Notes under the pieces: generated by a model
Seen by the model: the letters and a program-made list of their open reading frames with translations, nothing else
Told to the model about the DNA's origin: nothing
Database searches by the model: none
Shown: positions 18,323 through 26,863 of the stretch, one piece after another
How the letters are laid out: the number at the start of each line of letters is the position of its first letter
Numbering within the stretch: the stretch's first letter is position 1
Translations under genes and position numbers: made by a program
DNA from: Algoriphagus sp. CAU 1675
GTDB taxonomy: Bacteria; Bacteroidota; Bacteroidia; Cytophagales; Cyclobacteriaceae
NCBI RefSeq assembly: GCF_029222925.1
Contig: NZ_JARHUI010000001.1
Span: forward strand, 62,986 to 126,985
Length of the DNA stretch: 64,000 nucleotides
Direction of reading: 5' to 3'

Positions 18323-18349
18323 ATAAAGTCCACTCAAAAAGCTCATACT

Positions 18350-20035
18350 ATGGAAATTCTTACCTGGACATATATTTTGGTGGGGCTGACTTTTGCCCTG
18401 TATATAGGAATTGCAATCTGGACCCGAGCCGGATCCACTAAGGAATTTTACGTTGCCGGGGGTGGAGTATCTCCCCTCGCCAATGGCTTGGCCACGGCTG
18501 CGGATTGGATGTCGGCGGCTTCCTTTATCTCCATGGCTGGAATAATATCCTTTGCAGGCTATGATGGATCGGTCTATCTCATGGGCTGGACCGGAGGATA
18601 TGTTTTGTTGGCTCTTTTGCTGGCTCCTTATCTTAGAAAATTCGGAAAGTTTACGGTTCCGGATTTTGTTGGAGACCGATACTATTCCACTACGGCAAAA
18701 ATTGTCGCCGTTGTTTGCGCCCTGTTCATCTCCTTCACCTATGTAGCCGGACAAATGCGAGGTGTTGGGATCGTATTCTCCCGATACCTGGAAGTCCCCA
18801 TAGAATGGGGAGTGGTGATCGGAATGTGTATTGTCTTCTTTTATGCGGTTTTGGGAGGAATGAAAGGCATTACGTATACCCAAGTTGCCCAGTATTGTGT
18901 CTTGATTTTTGCATACATGGTTCCTGCCATATTCATTTCCATGCAGTTGACCGGAAACCCAATACCTCAATTGGGTTTGGGAGGGGATTTAGCTGATGGA
19001 ACTCCCCTTTTGGCAAAATTGGACGGAGTTCTTTCCGAATTGGGATTTGCAGAGTATACCAGTGGCCGAAAAGGCATGACGGATGTCTTTATGATCACCC
19101 TGGCACTGATGGTCGGGACAGCAGGCCTACCCCATGTAATTGTCCGCTTTTTTACGGTACCAAGAGTGAAGGATGCACGGCTTTCGGCTGGCTACGCCCT
19201 TGTTTTTATAGCGATATTATATACCACGGCTCCTGCTTTGGCGGCATTTGGCATTTACAATACCATCAACAGTACCTCTGAAAAAAACATCTCCGCTCTT
19301 CCTGAATGGGTAAATACCTGGCAAAAAACCAACTTGATCCATGTGGATGACAAAAACGGAGATGGAAAGGTCCAGTATCTGGCCGACCCTGTTGCCAATG
19401 AACTTTCCATTGACAGGGACATCATGGTACTGGCAAGTCCTGAAATCGCCCAACTTCCCAATTGGGTAGTGGGATTGGTAGCCGCAGGAGCGATGGCTGC
19501 CGCACTATCAACTGCCGCGGGCTTGCTCTTGGTGATCTCCACGTCTGTTTCCAGAGATCTTTTCAAAACTTTCAAACCAGACATTTCTGAAAAGAAAGAA
19601 CTCCGGATTGCCCGAATTGCCGCAGCAGGTGCGGTAATCCTGGCTGGTTATTTCGGAGTGAATCCTCCGGGATTTGTGGCTCAGGTAGTTGCCTTTGCCT
19701 TTGGACTGGCCGCAGCCTCATTTTTCCCCGTCATTATCATGGGGATTTTCTCCTCAAGGATAAACAAGGAAGGAGCAATTGCCGGGATGCTCTCCGGATT
19801 GGTTTTCACCCTTGGCTATATTATTTTCTTTAAATTTATCAGCCCCGAGCTCAACACGGCTGAGAATTGGTGGTTTGGCGTATCTCCGGAGGGAATAGGT
19901 TCAATAGGCATGATCCTCAACTTTGTGGTCTGCATCACCATTTCCAAATTCACACCTGCGCCACCTCAGGAAGTCCAGGAAATGATCCAAGAAATCCGGA
20001 TACCAAGAGGAGCAGGAAAAGCAATAGAACATTAA
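18350..20035 (+). CDS. Sodium:solute symporter, VC_2705 family (probable acetate uptake)
   Basis: 561 residues with about 13 membrane helices of the SSS/LeuT fold. The opening TWTYILVGLTFALYIGIAIW, the segment GLATAADWMSAASFISMAG and the later AALSTAAGLLLVISTSVSRD (Na2-site region) match ActP-like symporters. A hydrophilic loop near residues 320-365 carries D334-K-N-G-D-G, an EF-hand-like calcium pattern. Position between DUF4212 and acetyl-CoA synthetase points to acetate or another short-chain carboxylate as substrate; this is inference from context. The gap to acs is 39 bp. Confidence 0.9.
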   Translation: MEILTWTYILVGLTFALYIGIAIWTRAGSTKEFYVAGGGVSPLANGLATAADWMSAASFISMAGIISFAGYDGSVYLMGWTGGYVLLALLLAPYLRKFGKFTVPDFVGDRYYSTTAKIVAVVCALFISFTYVAGQMRGVGIVFSRYLEVPIEWGVVIGMCIVFFYAVLGGMKGITYTQVAQYCVLIFAYMVPAIFISMQLTGNPIPQLGLGGDLADGTPLLAKLDGVLSELGFAEYTSGRKGMTDVFMITLALMVGTAGLPHVIVRFFTVPRVKDARLSAGYALVFIAILYTTAPALAAFGIYNTINSTSEKNISALPEWVNTWQKTNLIHVDDKNGDGKVQYLADPVANELSIDRDIMVLASPEIAQLPNWVVGLVAAGAMAAALSTAAGLLLVISTSVSRDLFKTFKPDISEKKELRIARIAAAGAVILAGYFGVNPPGFVAQVVAFAFGLAAASFFPVIIMGIFSSRINKEGAIAGMLSGLVFTLGYIIFFKFISPELNTAENWWFGVSPEGIGSIGMILNFVVCITISKFTPAPPQEVQEMIQEIRIPRGAGKAIEH

Positions 20036-20074
20036 CGATTTACATCAATACTCGATTCAATAAACCTCAAGATT

Positions 20075-21967
20075 ATGAGTGACAGATTACATACCCTAAG
20101 CGGATACCTTTATGAATACCAAAAAAGTGTAACCCAACCGGAGGAATTTTGGGCAAGGATTGCCGATTCATTCCACTGGAGAAAACGCTGGTCCAAAGTC
20201 CTCAAATGGAATTTCAATGACCCGGATGTCAAGTGGTTTATTGACGGAAAACTGAATATTACCGAGAATATATTTGAACGCCACCTCTTTACAATTGGAG
20301 ATCGACCTGCCATCATTTGGGAACCCAACGATCCCAATGAGGAAAGCCGCACGATTACCTACAGAGAGCTTTATCATGAAGTTTGTCGGTTCGCAAATGC
20401 TCTAAAATCCAAAGGAATCGGAAAGGGAGACCGTGTCATTATCTACATGCCCATGGTCCCTGAAGCTGCTATAGCCATGTTGGCCTGTGCCAGAATCGGT
20501 GCTGTGCATTCCGTTGTTTTTGCCGGATTTTCAAGCACAGCCTTGGCCGACCGGATCAATGACTGCTCCGCAAAAGCGATTTTAACATCAGATGGAAACT
20601 TCCGAGGCAACAAGAAGATCGGTGTCAAATCCGTAGTGGATGAGGCGCTGGAGAAATCAAGTGTGGAAACTGTCATCGTCCATCAAAGAACCGGAGTGGA
20701 AGTATCCATGAAGGAAGGTCGGGATTACTGGTGGCATGAGGTAATGGAAGGAATGTCCGATTCGAATGTTGCCGAAGAGATGGACTCAGAGGATATGCTG
20801 TTTATCCTTTATACTTCCGGTTCCACCGGAAAACCAAAAGGTGTGGTTCACACCACGGGAGGGTATATGGTTTATACTCAGTATTCCTTTGAGAATGTCT
20901 TCCAATACTCTCCTGGGGATGTGTATTGGTGTACAGCAGATATTGGCTGGATCACGGGACATTCCTACATCGTATACGGGCCATTGCTGTCAGGAGCTAC
21001 GACCCTGATGTTTGAAGGTGTGCCGACCTATCCGGACGCCAGCCGCTTTTGGTCTGTGGTGGAAAAACACAAGGTGAATCAGTTTTATACCGCCCCAACA
21101 GCGATTAGAGCTTTGCAAGCATATGGCACAGAACCTATTGAAGGCCATGACCTGAGCTCGCTAAAAGTACTGGGATCAGTAGGTGAACCCATCAACGAAG
21201 AGGCTTGGCATTGGTACCATACCCATATCGGAAAAGGCCAATGCCCTATCGTGGATACCTGGTGGCAAACAGAAACCGGAGGCATCATGGTTTCCCCACT
21301 TGCCGGAATTACCCCAACCAAACCAGCCTATGCCACCTTACCTCTGCCTGGAATCCAACTTTGCATCGTGGATGCAGATGGGCATGAACTGACCGGGAAT
21401 GGAGTAGAAGGCAACCTCTGTGTCAAATTCCCTTGGCCTTCCATGATCCGAACCACCTATGGGGATCATGAGCGCTGCAAGCAAACCTACTTCTCGACTT
21501 ACAAAAACATGTATTTCACTGGGGATGGGGTCAAAAGAGACCATGACGGATACTACAGAATTCTGGGGAGAGTGGATGACGTGATCAATGTCTCAGGTCA
21601 CAGAATGGGAACTGCCGAGGTGGAAAACGCCATCAACGAGCACCCACTGGTAATCGAATCAGCAGTGGTTGGATATCCTCACGAAGTCAAAGGGCAGGGT
21701 ATTTATGCCTATGTGATTTGCGATATGAAAAACCGAACCGAAGAAAACCTGATCAACGAAATCAAGGACACGGTTTCCAAAATCATCGGACCTATCGCCA
21801 AACCGGACAAGATCCAAATCGTACCTGGCTTACCCAAAACTAGATCCGGAAAAATCATGCGCCGTATCCTGAGAAAGGTGGCAGAAGGAAGTCTGGACAA
21901 CATGGGTGATACCAGTACACTTCTGGATCCAGAAGTAGTCAACCAAATCATAGAAGGAAAGAAATAA
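20075..21967 (+). CDS. acs: Acetyl-CoA synthetase (AMP-forming)
   Basis: 630 residues, slightly under the usual 640-655. The ANL-family motifs are clear: P-loop-like YTSGSTGKPKG, DTWWQTETGG, YFTGDGVKRDHDGYYRILGR, the hinge INVSGHRMGTAEVE and the C-terminal PKTRSGKIMRRILRK, whose Lys is the catalytic residue known to be controlled by acetylation in this family. It converts acetate, ATP and CoA to acetyl-CoA. Located directly after the symporter pair and ending at a strong terminator. Confidence 0.97.
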   Translation: MSDRLHTLSGYLYEYQKSVTQPEEFWARIADSFHWRKRWSKVLKWNFNDPDVKWFIDGKLNITENIFERHLFTIGDRPAIIWEPNDPNEESRTITYRELYHEVCRFANALKSKGIGKGDRVIIYMPMVPEAAIAMLACARIGAVHSVVFAGFSSTALADRINDCSAKAILTSDGNFRGNKKIGVKSVVDEALEKSSVETVIVHQRTGVEVSMKEGRDYWWHEVMEGMSDSNVAEEMDSEDMLFILYTSGSTGKPKGVVHTTGGYMVYTQYSFENVFQYSPGDVYWCTADIGWITGHSYIVYGPLLSGATTLMFEGVPTYPDASRFWSVVEKHKVNQFYTAPTAIRALQAYGTEPIEGHDLSSLKVLGSVGEPINEEAWHWYHTHIGKGQCPIVDTWWQTETGGIMVSPLAGITPTKPAYATLPLPGIQLCIVDADGHELTGNGVEGNLCVKFPWPSMIRTTYGDHERCKQTYFSTYKNMYFTGDGVKRDHDGYYRILGRVDDVINVSGHRMGTAEVENAINEHPLVIESAVVGYPHEVKGQGIYAYVICDMKNRTEENLINEIKDTVSKIIGPIAKPDKIQIVPGLPKTRSGKIMRRILRKVAEGSLDNMGDTSTLLDPEVVNQIIEGKK

Positions 21968-21977
21968 TCCAGTAATG

Positions 21978-22006
21978 AAAAGAGCCAAAATTTATTTGGC
22001 TCTTTT
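21978..22006. terminator. Terminator after acs (bidirectional)
   Basis: A 12-bp perfect stem (AAAAGAGCCAAA/TTTGGCTCTTTT) with a 5-nt loop, followed by a T run; the A-rich left arm can also end the opposing small gene at 22017. Confidence 0.85.
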
Positions 22007-22016
22007 TTTCTTCCCT

Positions 22017-22190
22017 TTAAAGTTTGGGCGCGGAATCCTCATCCTCGGCATCCACATGAATGGAAGAAATAATAGAGTCCGGGGAATCCATTTCCTGCTT
22101 GTAAAAATTGTGAACTCCCACCATAAAGGCAACAATTAATGCCCACATGATTCTTCTGATAGGCTTGGCAATTTTGAAAAGTCTCTTCAT
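22017..22190 (-). CDS. Small single-TM protein, unknown
   Basis: 57 residues from the ATG at 22190 (MKRLFKIAKPIRRIMWALIVAFM...). A strongly basic start leads into one membrane helix, then an acidic tail (SIHVDAEDEDSAPKL), so a positive-inside membrane miniprotein is likely. It lies between the terminator of acs and the divergent DUF294 gene. No family recognised. The clear charge layout and its own intergenic space support a real gene, but it is short. Confidence 0.5.
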   Translation of the reverse strand: MKRLFKIAKPIRRIMWALIVAFMVGVHNFYKQEMDSPDSIISSIHVDAEDEDSAPKL

Positions 22191-22288
22191 TCCCAATAAT
22201 TTAGAGCTACATAGGATCAATTAGAATGCTGAAAAATTTTCTGACATTATGACGGTAAAAGAGAAGGATTGATCCTTAAATTGAAGAA

Positions 22289-24232
22289 ATGGCAAATGTA
22301 ATTGTAAACCGGGTTTTGGAGTTCCTGAGGAGATATCCGCCTTTTTCCTTTCTTGGCAGAGAGGAACTCGAACGAGTGGCCTCCGCTGTGGAAATCCATT
22401 ATCTGGAAAAGGGTGAATTGCTGTTCAATCAGGGAGAAGCGGCCCAGCCCCATTTTTTTGTCTTGAAAGAAGGTTCGGTAGAGCTCATCGAAACCAAGGC
22501 CGGAAAGGAAGAAATCCAGGAAATCTGTGACGAGGGAGATGTGTTTGGGGTATTGGCCCTTTTGGGAAAAAGACCCTACGTCCTTACCGCCAGAATCGCC
22601 GAAAACTCACTCATTTATTCCATCCCAGTGGAGATTTTTGAAGAGGTCCTGGAAAAAAACACCAAAGTTGCTCTCTATTTTGCTGCTGGGTTTGCATCCG
22701 GTCAGGTGGTAGTCCGCCAGGATCTTTCTCAGGGACAGAAGGCCCGTGGGGTATTCAAAGCTGAAAACAGGGACCATTCCCTACTGATCTTTTCAGACCA
22801 GTCGGAAATCAAAATTTCAGAAAAAGTGCTTACCTGCCGCCCCGATACGAGCATTCAAGAATTGGCAAATCAAATGTCTGAGGCAGATGTCAGCAGTATT
22901 GTGGTCAGCTCTGAGAAAGGCTTTCCCTTGGGGATCATTACGGATAAGGATCTCCGAAAAAGAGTCATAGCCCAATCCCTCCAAACCTCTGCTTTGGCTT
23001 CGGAGATCATGAGTACGCCGGTCATCACGCGAAAGAAAGAGTCCGGGTTTTCGGACCTCTATCTGACCATGATCAAAAACCGCTTGCATCATCTGATCCT
23101 TACCGAAGATGGGTCAGACCAAAGTCCTGTTTGTGGGATTCTATCGGACCATGATGTGCTGCTTTCCATGGGCAACAGTCCAGCGGTCCTGATCCATGGA
23201 TTGATGAATACCTTGGATGTCAAAGAAATGCGCACCATAAGGGATCGGGCAGAACAAATGCTCCGGTACTATCTGGAAAATGAGGTAGCCATGGATTTCG
23301 TGGCTTCAATAATGACTGAAATCAACGATGTGATCATCCGTCAGGCAGTCAAAATCGCAGAAAGCAACTTAAAAGTAGAATATCCTGAATTCAAAAATAC
23401 CCGCTATTGCTTTCTCTCCATGGGCTCAGAAGGTAGGGAGGAACAGCTCCTGCGAACAGATCAGGATAATGCTCTTGTATATGAAGACGTACCCGAAAAA
23501 CTGAAGGAAAAAGCTGCAGAATATTTCTTGAAACTGGGGACTTCCATTGTAGAAGTGATGCTTGCCTGTGGTTTTGCCTCTTGCCCAGGGGATATCATGG
23601 CCAGCAACCCGGAATGGGTACAGCCCTTGTCCACCTGGAAAAACTATTTCAGCAAATGGATTCTAACCCCAACCCAGGATGCCTTGATGCGGGCTTCGAT
23701 TTTCTTTGACTTTAGAGCGGTGACAGGCAATACCGGACTGGCCGAGGAACTCAGCCTTCACATCTACCAAGAGGTTCAAAAGAAGCAGGCATTCCTGAGT
23801 TTTCTAGCCCAAAACGCACTGGCTAATCCTGCTCCACTAGGCTTTTTCCGAAATTTCATGGTGGAAAAGTCCGGGGAACACAGGGACCAATTTGACATCA
23901 AAGCCCGCGCAATGATGCCTTTGACAGATCTGGCCAGACTTCTGGTTTTAAGTCACGGGGTTATTGGGGTCAATAATACATTCAAGCGATTTGAACGCCT
24001 GGCTGAATTGGAGCCCAACTACGAGGCGCTCTTTACTCAAGCAGGAAAAGCCTATGAAATCCTCATGAGGATGCGGGCTTTGGAAGGACTCAAAGAAGGA
24101 GACAGTGGACGATATATCCATCCCGAAAACTTGGGTAAACTACAGCGACAACTCCTCAAGAACACATTTTCCCCAATCTCCGAACTCCAGGAAATCGTAC
24201 AGGTCCGTTTTCAGTTAGATTATTTCAGGTAA
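22289..24232 (+). CDS. cNMP-binding / CBS / DUF294 nucleotidyltransferase-like signalling protein
   Basis: 647 residues in four parts: a cyclic-nucleotide-binding-like beta barrel (about 15-135, with GELLFNQGEAAQPHFFVLKEG), a tandem CBS pair (about 175-310, with SIVVSSEKGFPLGIITDKDLRK), a nucleotidyltransferase-like DUF294 domain carrying GSEGREEQLLRTDQDNAL, where the two Asp match the GlnD-type metal-binding DxD, and a helical DUF294 C-terminal domain. The layout suggests a nucleotide-sensing regulator. The gene is commonly found with acs and a DnaQ-like exonuclease; here its stop overlaps the next start (TAATG). Its target is unknown. Confidence 0.88.
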   Translation: MANVIVNRVLEFLRRYPPFSFLGREELERVASAVEIHYLEKGELLFNQGEAAQPHFFVLKEGSVELIETKAGKEEIQEICDEGDVFGVLALLGKRPYVLTARIAENSLIYSIPVEIFEEVLEKNTKVALYFAAGFASGQVVVRQDLSQGQKARGVFKAENRDHSLLIFSDQSEIKISEKVLTCRPDTSIQELANQMSEADVSSIVVSSEKGFPLGIITDKDLRKRVIAQSLQTSALASEIMSTPVITRKKESGFSDLYLTMIKNRLHHLILTEDGSDQSPVCGILSDHDVLLSMGNSPAVLIHGLMNTLDVKEMRTIRDRAEQMLRYYLENEVAMDFVASIMTEINDVIIRQAVKIAESNLKVEYPEFKNTRYCFLSMGSEGREEQLLRTDQDNALVYEDVPEKLKEKAAEYFLKLGTSIVEVMLACGFASCPGDIMASNPEWVQPLSTWKNYFSKWILTPTQDALMRASIFFDFRAVTGNTGLAEELSLHIYQEVQKKQAFLSFLAQNALANPAPLGFFRNFMVEKSGEHRDQFDIKARAMMPLTDLARLLVLSHGVIGVNNTFKRFERLAELEPNYEALFTQAGKAYEILMRMRALEGLKEGDSGRYIHPENLGKLQRQLLKNTFSPISELQEIVQVRFQLDYFR

Positions 24233-24903
24233 TGAGTTGGTGGCCTTTTGAAAATAAGAAAACAGTCAAAACCGACTTTGTCAAAGCCTTCCTCGAGAAA
24301 GCCAGCAAACCTATTCCCTCCATTCGAAGTTTGGACCAGTTAAACTTCGTGGTGCTTGATACGGAGACTACCGGACTCAACCCCGAGGAGGATTTCATCC
24401 TTTCCTTTGGAGCCGTCAAAATCGAAAAGGGAAAAATCCTGGTCCACACAGCCTGCGAATGGTATCCTACTTCTCCCAAATCGGGAGGCGAAACTGCAAA
24501 GATCCACGGCTTAGTCAGTAGAGAAGAGGAAATCGAGTTAGAGGTTTTTGTCAAAAAACTCCTCCCATATTTAGACCAATCCATTTTGGTAGGGCATCAT
24601 TTGGGTTTTGATTTGCAGATGCTGAAGAAAGCCTGTAAGCCTTTTGGCCTTGAAAAATTCCCAAACCCTGTTCTGGATACCATGAATTTTGCCGTTCGAC
24701 TCGAATACGGGCCCCAAATTGATTGGCATCGGATCAAAAAGGAAGAGTATAGCCTGGACTCCCTTTGTGAGCGATATGGAATCGCCAAAGATGACCGCCA
24801 TACGGCAGCAGGAGATGCTTTCCTGACTGCACAGCTTCTTTTGAAATTATTGAAAGTTGCCGAATCCAAAGGCATTGAAAATTTCGGGCAACTCATGCGC
24901 TGA
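24232..24903 (+). CDS. DnaQ-like 3'-5' exonuclease
   Basis: 223 residues with DEDDh exonuclease motifs: Exo I VVLDTETTGLNPEEDFI, Exo II LVGHHLGFDLQML and Exo III RHTAAGDAFLTAQLL (His and Asp). The family resembles the epsilon subunit of DNA polymerase III, but genes in this position next to acs and DUF294 are stand-alone proteins of unknown substrate. It overlaps the upstream gene by one base (TAATG), indicating translational coupling. Its TGA stop abuts the stop of the DUF4403 gene within TGATCA. Confidence 0.9.
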   Translation: MSWWPFENKKTVKTDFVKAFLEKASKPIPSIRSLDQLNFVVLDTETTGLNPEEDFILSFGAVKIEKGKILVHTACEWYPTSPKSGGETAKIHGLVSREEEIELEVFVKKLLPYLDQSILVGHHLGFDLQMLKKACKPFGLEKFPNPVLDTMNFAVRLEYGPQIDWHRIKKEEYSLDSLCERYGIAKDDRHTAAGDAFLTAQLLLKLLKVAESKGIENFGQLMR

Positions 24904-26304
24904 TCAGCGCCAGGACACCCTCACTTTACCGCTGGCTTTCATATAAACCAACAGCCCTCTGGAAACAGGAATAAACTGATCGGGAACAATTTCAAGTTCT
25001 GAAATAGCCAAGTCCGCAACTTCGGTTTCAAAACCCAGCCTTTCCAAAATCCCTTCTTCACTATCGGCAAGTAAGTCCCTTATCGGAAACTTGGACTGCT
25101 TCTGTATCTGCCTGATGATTTTTCGCTTTTTGAGAGCCACTCCCCATCTCGCCTGTGACTGATCGCTATCCAGTTTAAGGTTCAAATCTTTGAAAACCAC
25201 GTTTTGGGTTTGACTGTCAAACTCAGGCCTTCCGACCACATAAATCTTTCCTTTCCAATCCTCACCTACTGATCTTTTTGCCAAGAAATCCATGGAAACC
25301 AAAACTAAACTCCCAAAGGCCTCCGTACGGATTCCTCCTAAGCTAAGATTGGTTTTTCTATTGACCCGGAAATTCCTTCCTTCCAGGTTCTGCTCCAGAA
25401 GTTGATCCAGATCGGCGTAGTCCACTTCCAAAGGCAATAAGATTTCCAAATGGTTCCCGTAGTCATTATTGCTACTGAGGTTGGGCAGGGGAAATGCCCG
25501 GGAAGGTGCAGCATCAATGGGATGCGTATTGATCTTTCCATCCAGTCCCAAAAGCACATTAAAATTGTCATCAGTGTCAAAGTATTCCTTAAACCGTACT
25601 TGCTCCGGCTGTAAGGAAAAAGCAGACCTGCCCCCCTGCCAGTCCACTGAAAAAGGTCTTCCGGCCTGATTCCAGGCTTTTTCTACAAAAGGCTTCAGGT
25701 TAAGCAGGGCTTTATCTTCATTCAGATTTTCCAAAGCCCATCTACGGAGTTCCTTTTCCATCAAACCGGTCAAATCCAGTCTCAACCCCAATACTTCCAA
25801 GCTAAGGTTTCCTCCCAGATCCACCAATTCAAATTCAGAGATACTGATGGTCCAGTTGCTATTGATCTCGGGATTGAATCTAAAAACAGGAGCAAACTCC
25901 TCATTCAAGGGGACTTTTCCTCTGAATATATTCCCCAAGCCTCCCCGCTTCAACACAACTTGTCCTTCAAGTTTGAGGGGAAGGCGGATTTGCACCGTCT
26001 GGCTATCCAAAGCATTCCAACTTAGTTCCCCATTTCGGATGAGAAGGAGGTTTCCTTCCATCCCAGATCCAAAATCAAGATTTTCCTCCTGAATTATTCT
26101 GGAAGGAATTTGAGAATTCAGGATACGATCCAGCGTATTTTTGGGCATTTCAAATGGCACATTCACCGTAGAACTCGCCAATGGAGGACTGGAAACAGGA
26201 CCTGGCTTGCTAAGGTCCAGACTTTTGCAGGAGGCCAAGATCAAAAATCCGAATAGAAGTATCTTATAATGTTTTTTCAATTTGCTCGCGAAATGTATTT
26301 TCAT
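24904..26304 (-). CDS. DUF4403 family lipoprotein
   Basis: 466 residues with a lipoprotein signal (LLFGFLILASC, Cys26). The body is a long mostly beta protein with paired repeats, as expected for DUF4403, a Bacteroidota/Proteobacteria family related in shape to lipid-transfer-type (BPI/TULIP-like) proteins; that relation is from memory and tentative. Features seen: SIEFNLGDAF-like strands, VDWQGGRSAFSLQPEQVRF and LLPLEVDYADLDQLLEQNL. Function unknown; an outer-membrane or periplasmic lipid role is possible. Its stop abuts that of the exonuclease. Confidence 0.82.
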   Translation of the reverse strand: MKIHFASKLKKHYKILLFGFLILASCKSLDLSKPGPVSSPPLASSTVNVPFEMPKNTLDRILNSQIPSRIIQEENLDFGSGMEGNLLLIRNGELSWNALDSQTVQIRLPLKLEGQVVLKRGGLGNIFRGKVPLNEEFAPVFRFNPEINSNWTISISEFELVDLGGNLSLEVLGLRLDLTGLMEKELRRWALENLNEDKALLNLKPFVEKAWNQAGRPFSVDWQGGRSAFSLQPEQVRFKEYFDTDDNFNVLLGLDGKINTHPIDAAPSRAFPLPNLSSNNDYGNHLEILLPLEVDYADLDQLLEQNLEGRNFRVNRKTNLSLGGIRTEAFGSLVLVSMDFLAKRSVGEDWKGKIYVVGRPEFDSQTQNVVFKDLNLKLDSDQSQARWGVALKKRKIIRQIQKQSKFPIRDLLADSEEGILERLGFETEVADLAISELEIVPDQFIPVSRGLLVYMKASGKVRVSWR

Positions 26305-26377
26305 ACCAAAATTCTATACTTGGTTTAGGAACTATTATTCCCCTACAAGTATTGTCCCAAAATAAGGATAAAAGAAT

Positions 26378-26713
26378 ATGAACTGGAATAAACTCACCCA
26401 AGTCGGACAAATCGAGGAAATCAAAGAACTCAGCATGACTCAACCTGTCTTGATTTTCAAACATAGCACCCGGTGCTCGGTGAGCAGCATGTCATTGGAT
26501 CGACTTCTGAGAAACTGGAAGCCTGAAGACACTGAGAAAATTGTCCCTTACTTCTTGGATCTCATCGCTTATCGGGAACTTTCCGACAGAGTGGAAGATG
26601 AATTTGGCGTCCCTCATCAATCTCCCCAGATCATTTTGATCAAAAATGGGGTTGCGGTCTATGACAACAGCCACTTTGGAATTTCCTATCCTGAAATTAT
26701 GGGGCAGATTTAA
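26378..26713 (+). CDS. ytxJ: Bacillithiol system redox-active protein YtxJ
   Basis: 111 residues with a thioredoxin-like fold. The signature FKHSTRCSVSSMSLDRL contains a single redox cysteine, and SPQIILIKNGVAVYDNSHFGIS completes the pattern of DUF2847/YtxJ. The family is associated with bacillithiol-dependent redox control as a monothiol bacilliredoxin-like protein. Bacillithiol is known from several Bacteroidota, so the protein fits the lineage. Divergent from the DUF4403 gene, with about 70 bp between. Confidence 0.88.
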   Translation: MNWNKLTQVGQIEEIKELSMTQPVLIFKHSTRCSVSSMSLDRLLRNWKPEDTEKIVPYFLDLIAYRELSDRVEDEFGVPHQSPQIILIKNGVAVYDNSHFGISYPEIMGQI

Positions 26714-26863
26714 GCCAACATCAGATCTATTTCTTGGAAGAATTAATTTTTAAATAGGAATTACACCATTTATCCCCCTCTAATTCCATTCTTATTTTTT
26801 TAAAAGTTCGGAATAAACCTTTGGCTTTCTGAATTAGTCAAAGAAGATGAACTTTGCATTCAA

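Noticed and set aside
18194-18970. Minus-strand open frame opposite the symporter pair
   Set aside because: Antisense to two confident membrane genes; the translation is rich in Ser, Asn and Gly without domain structure.
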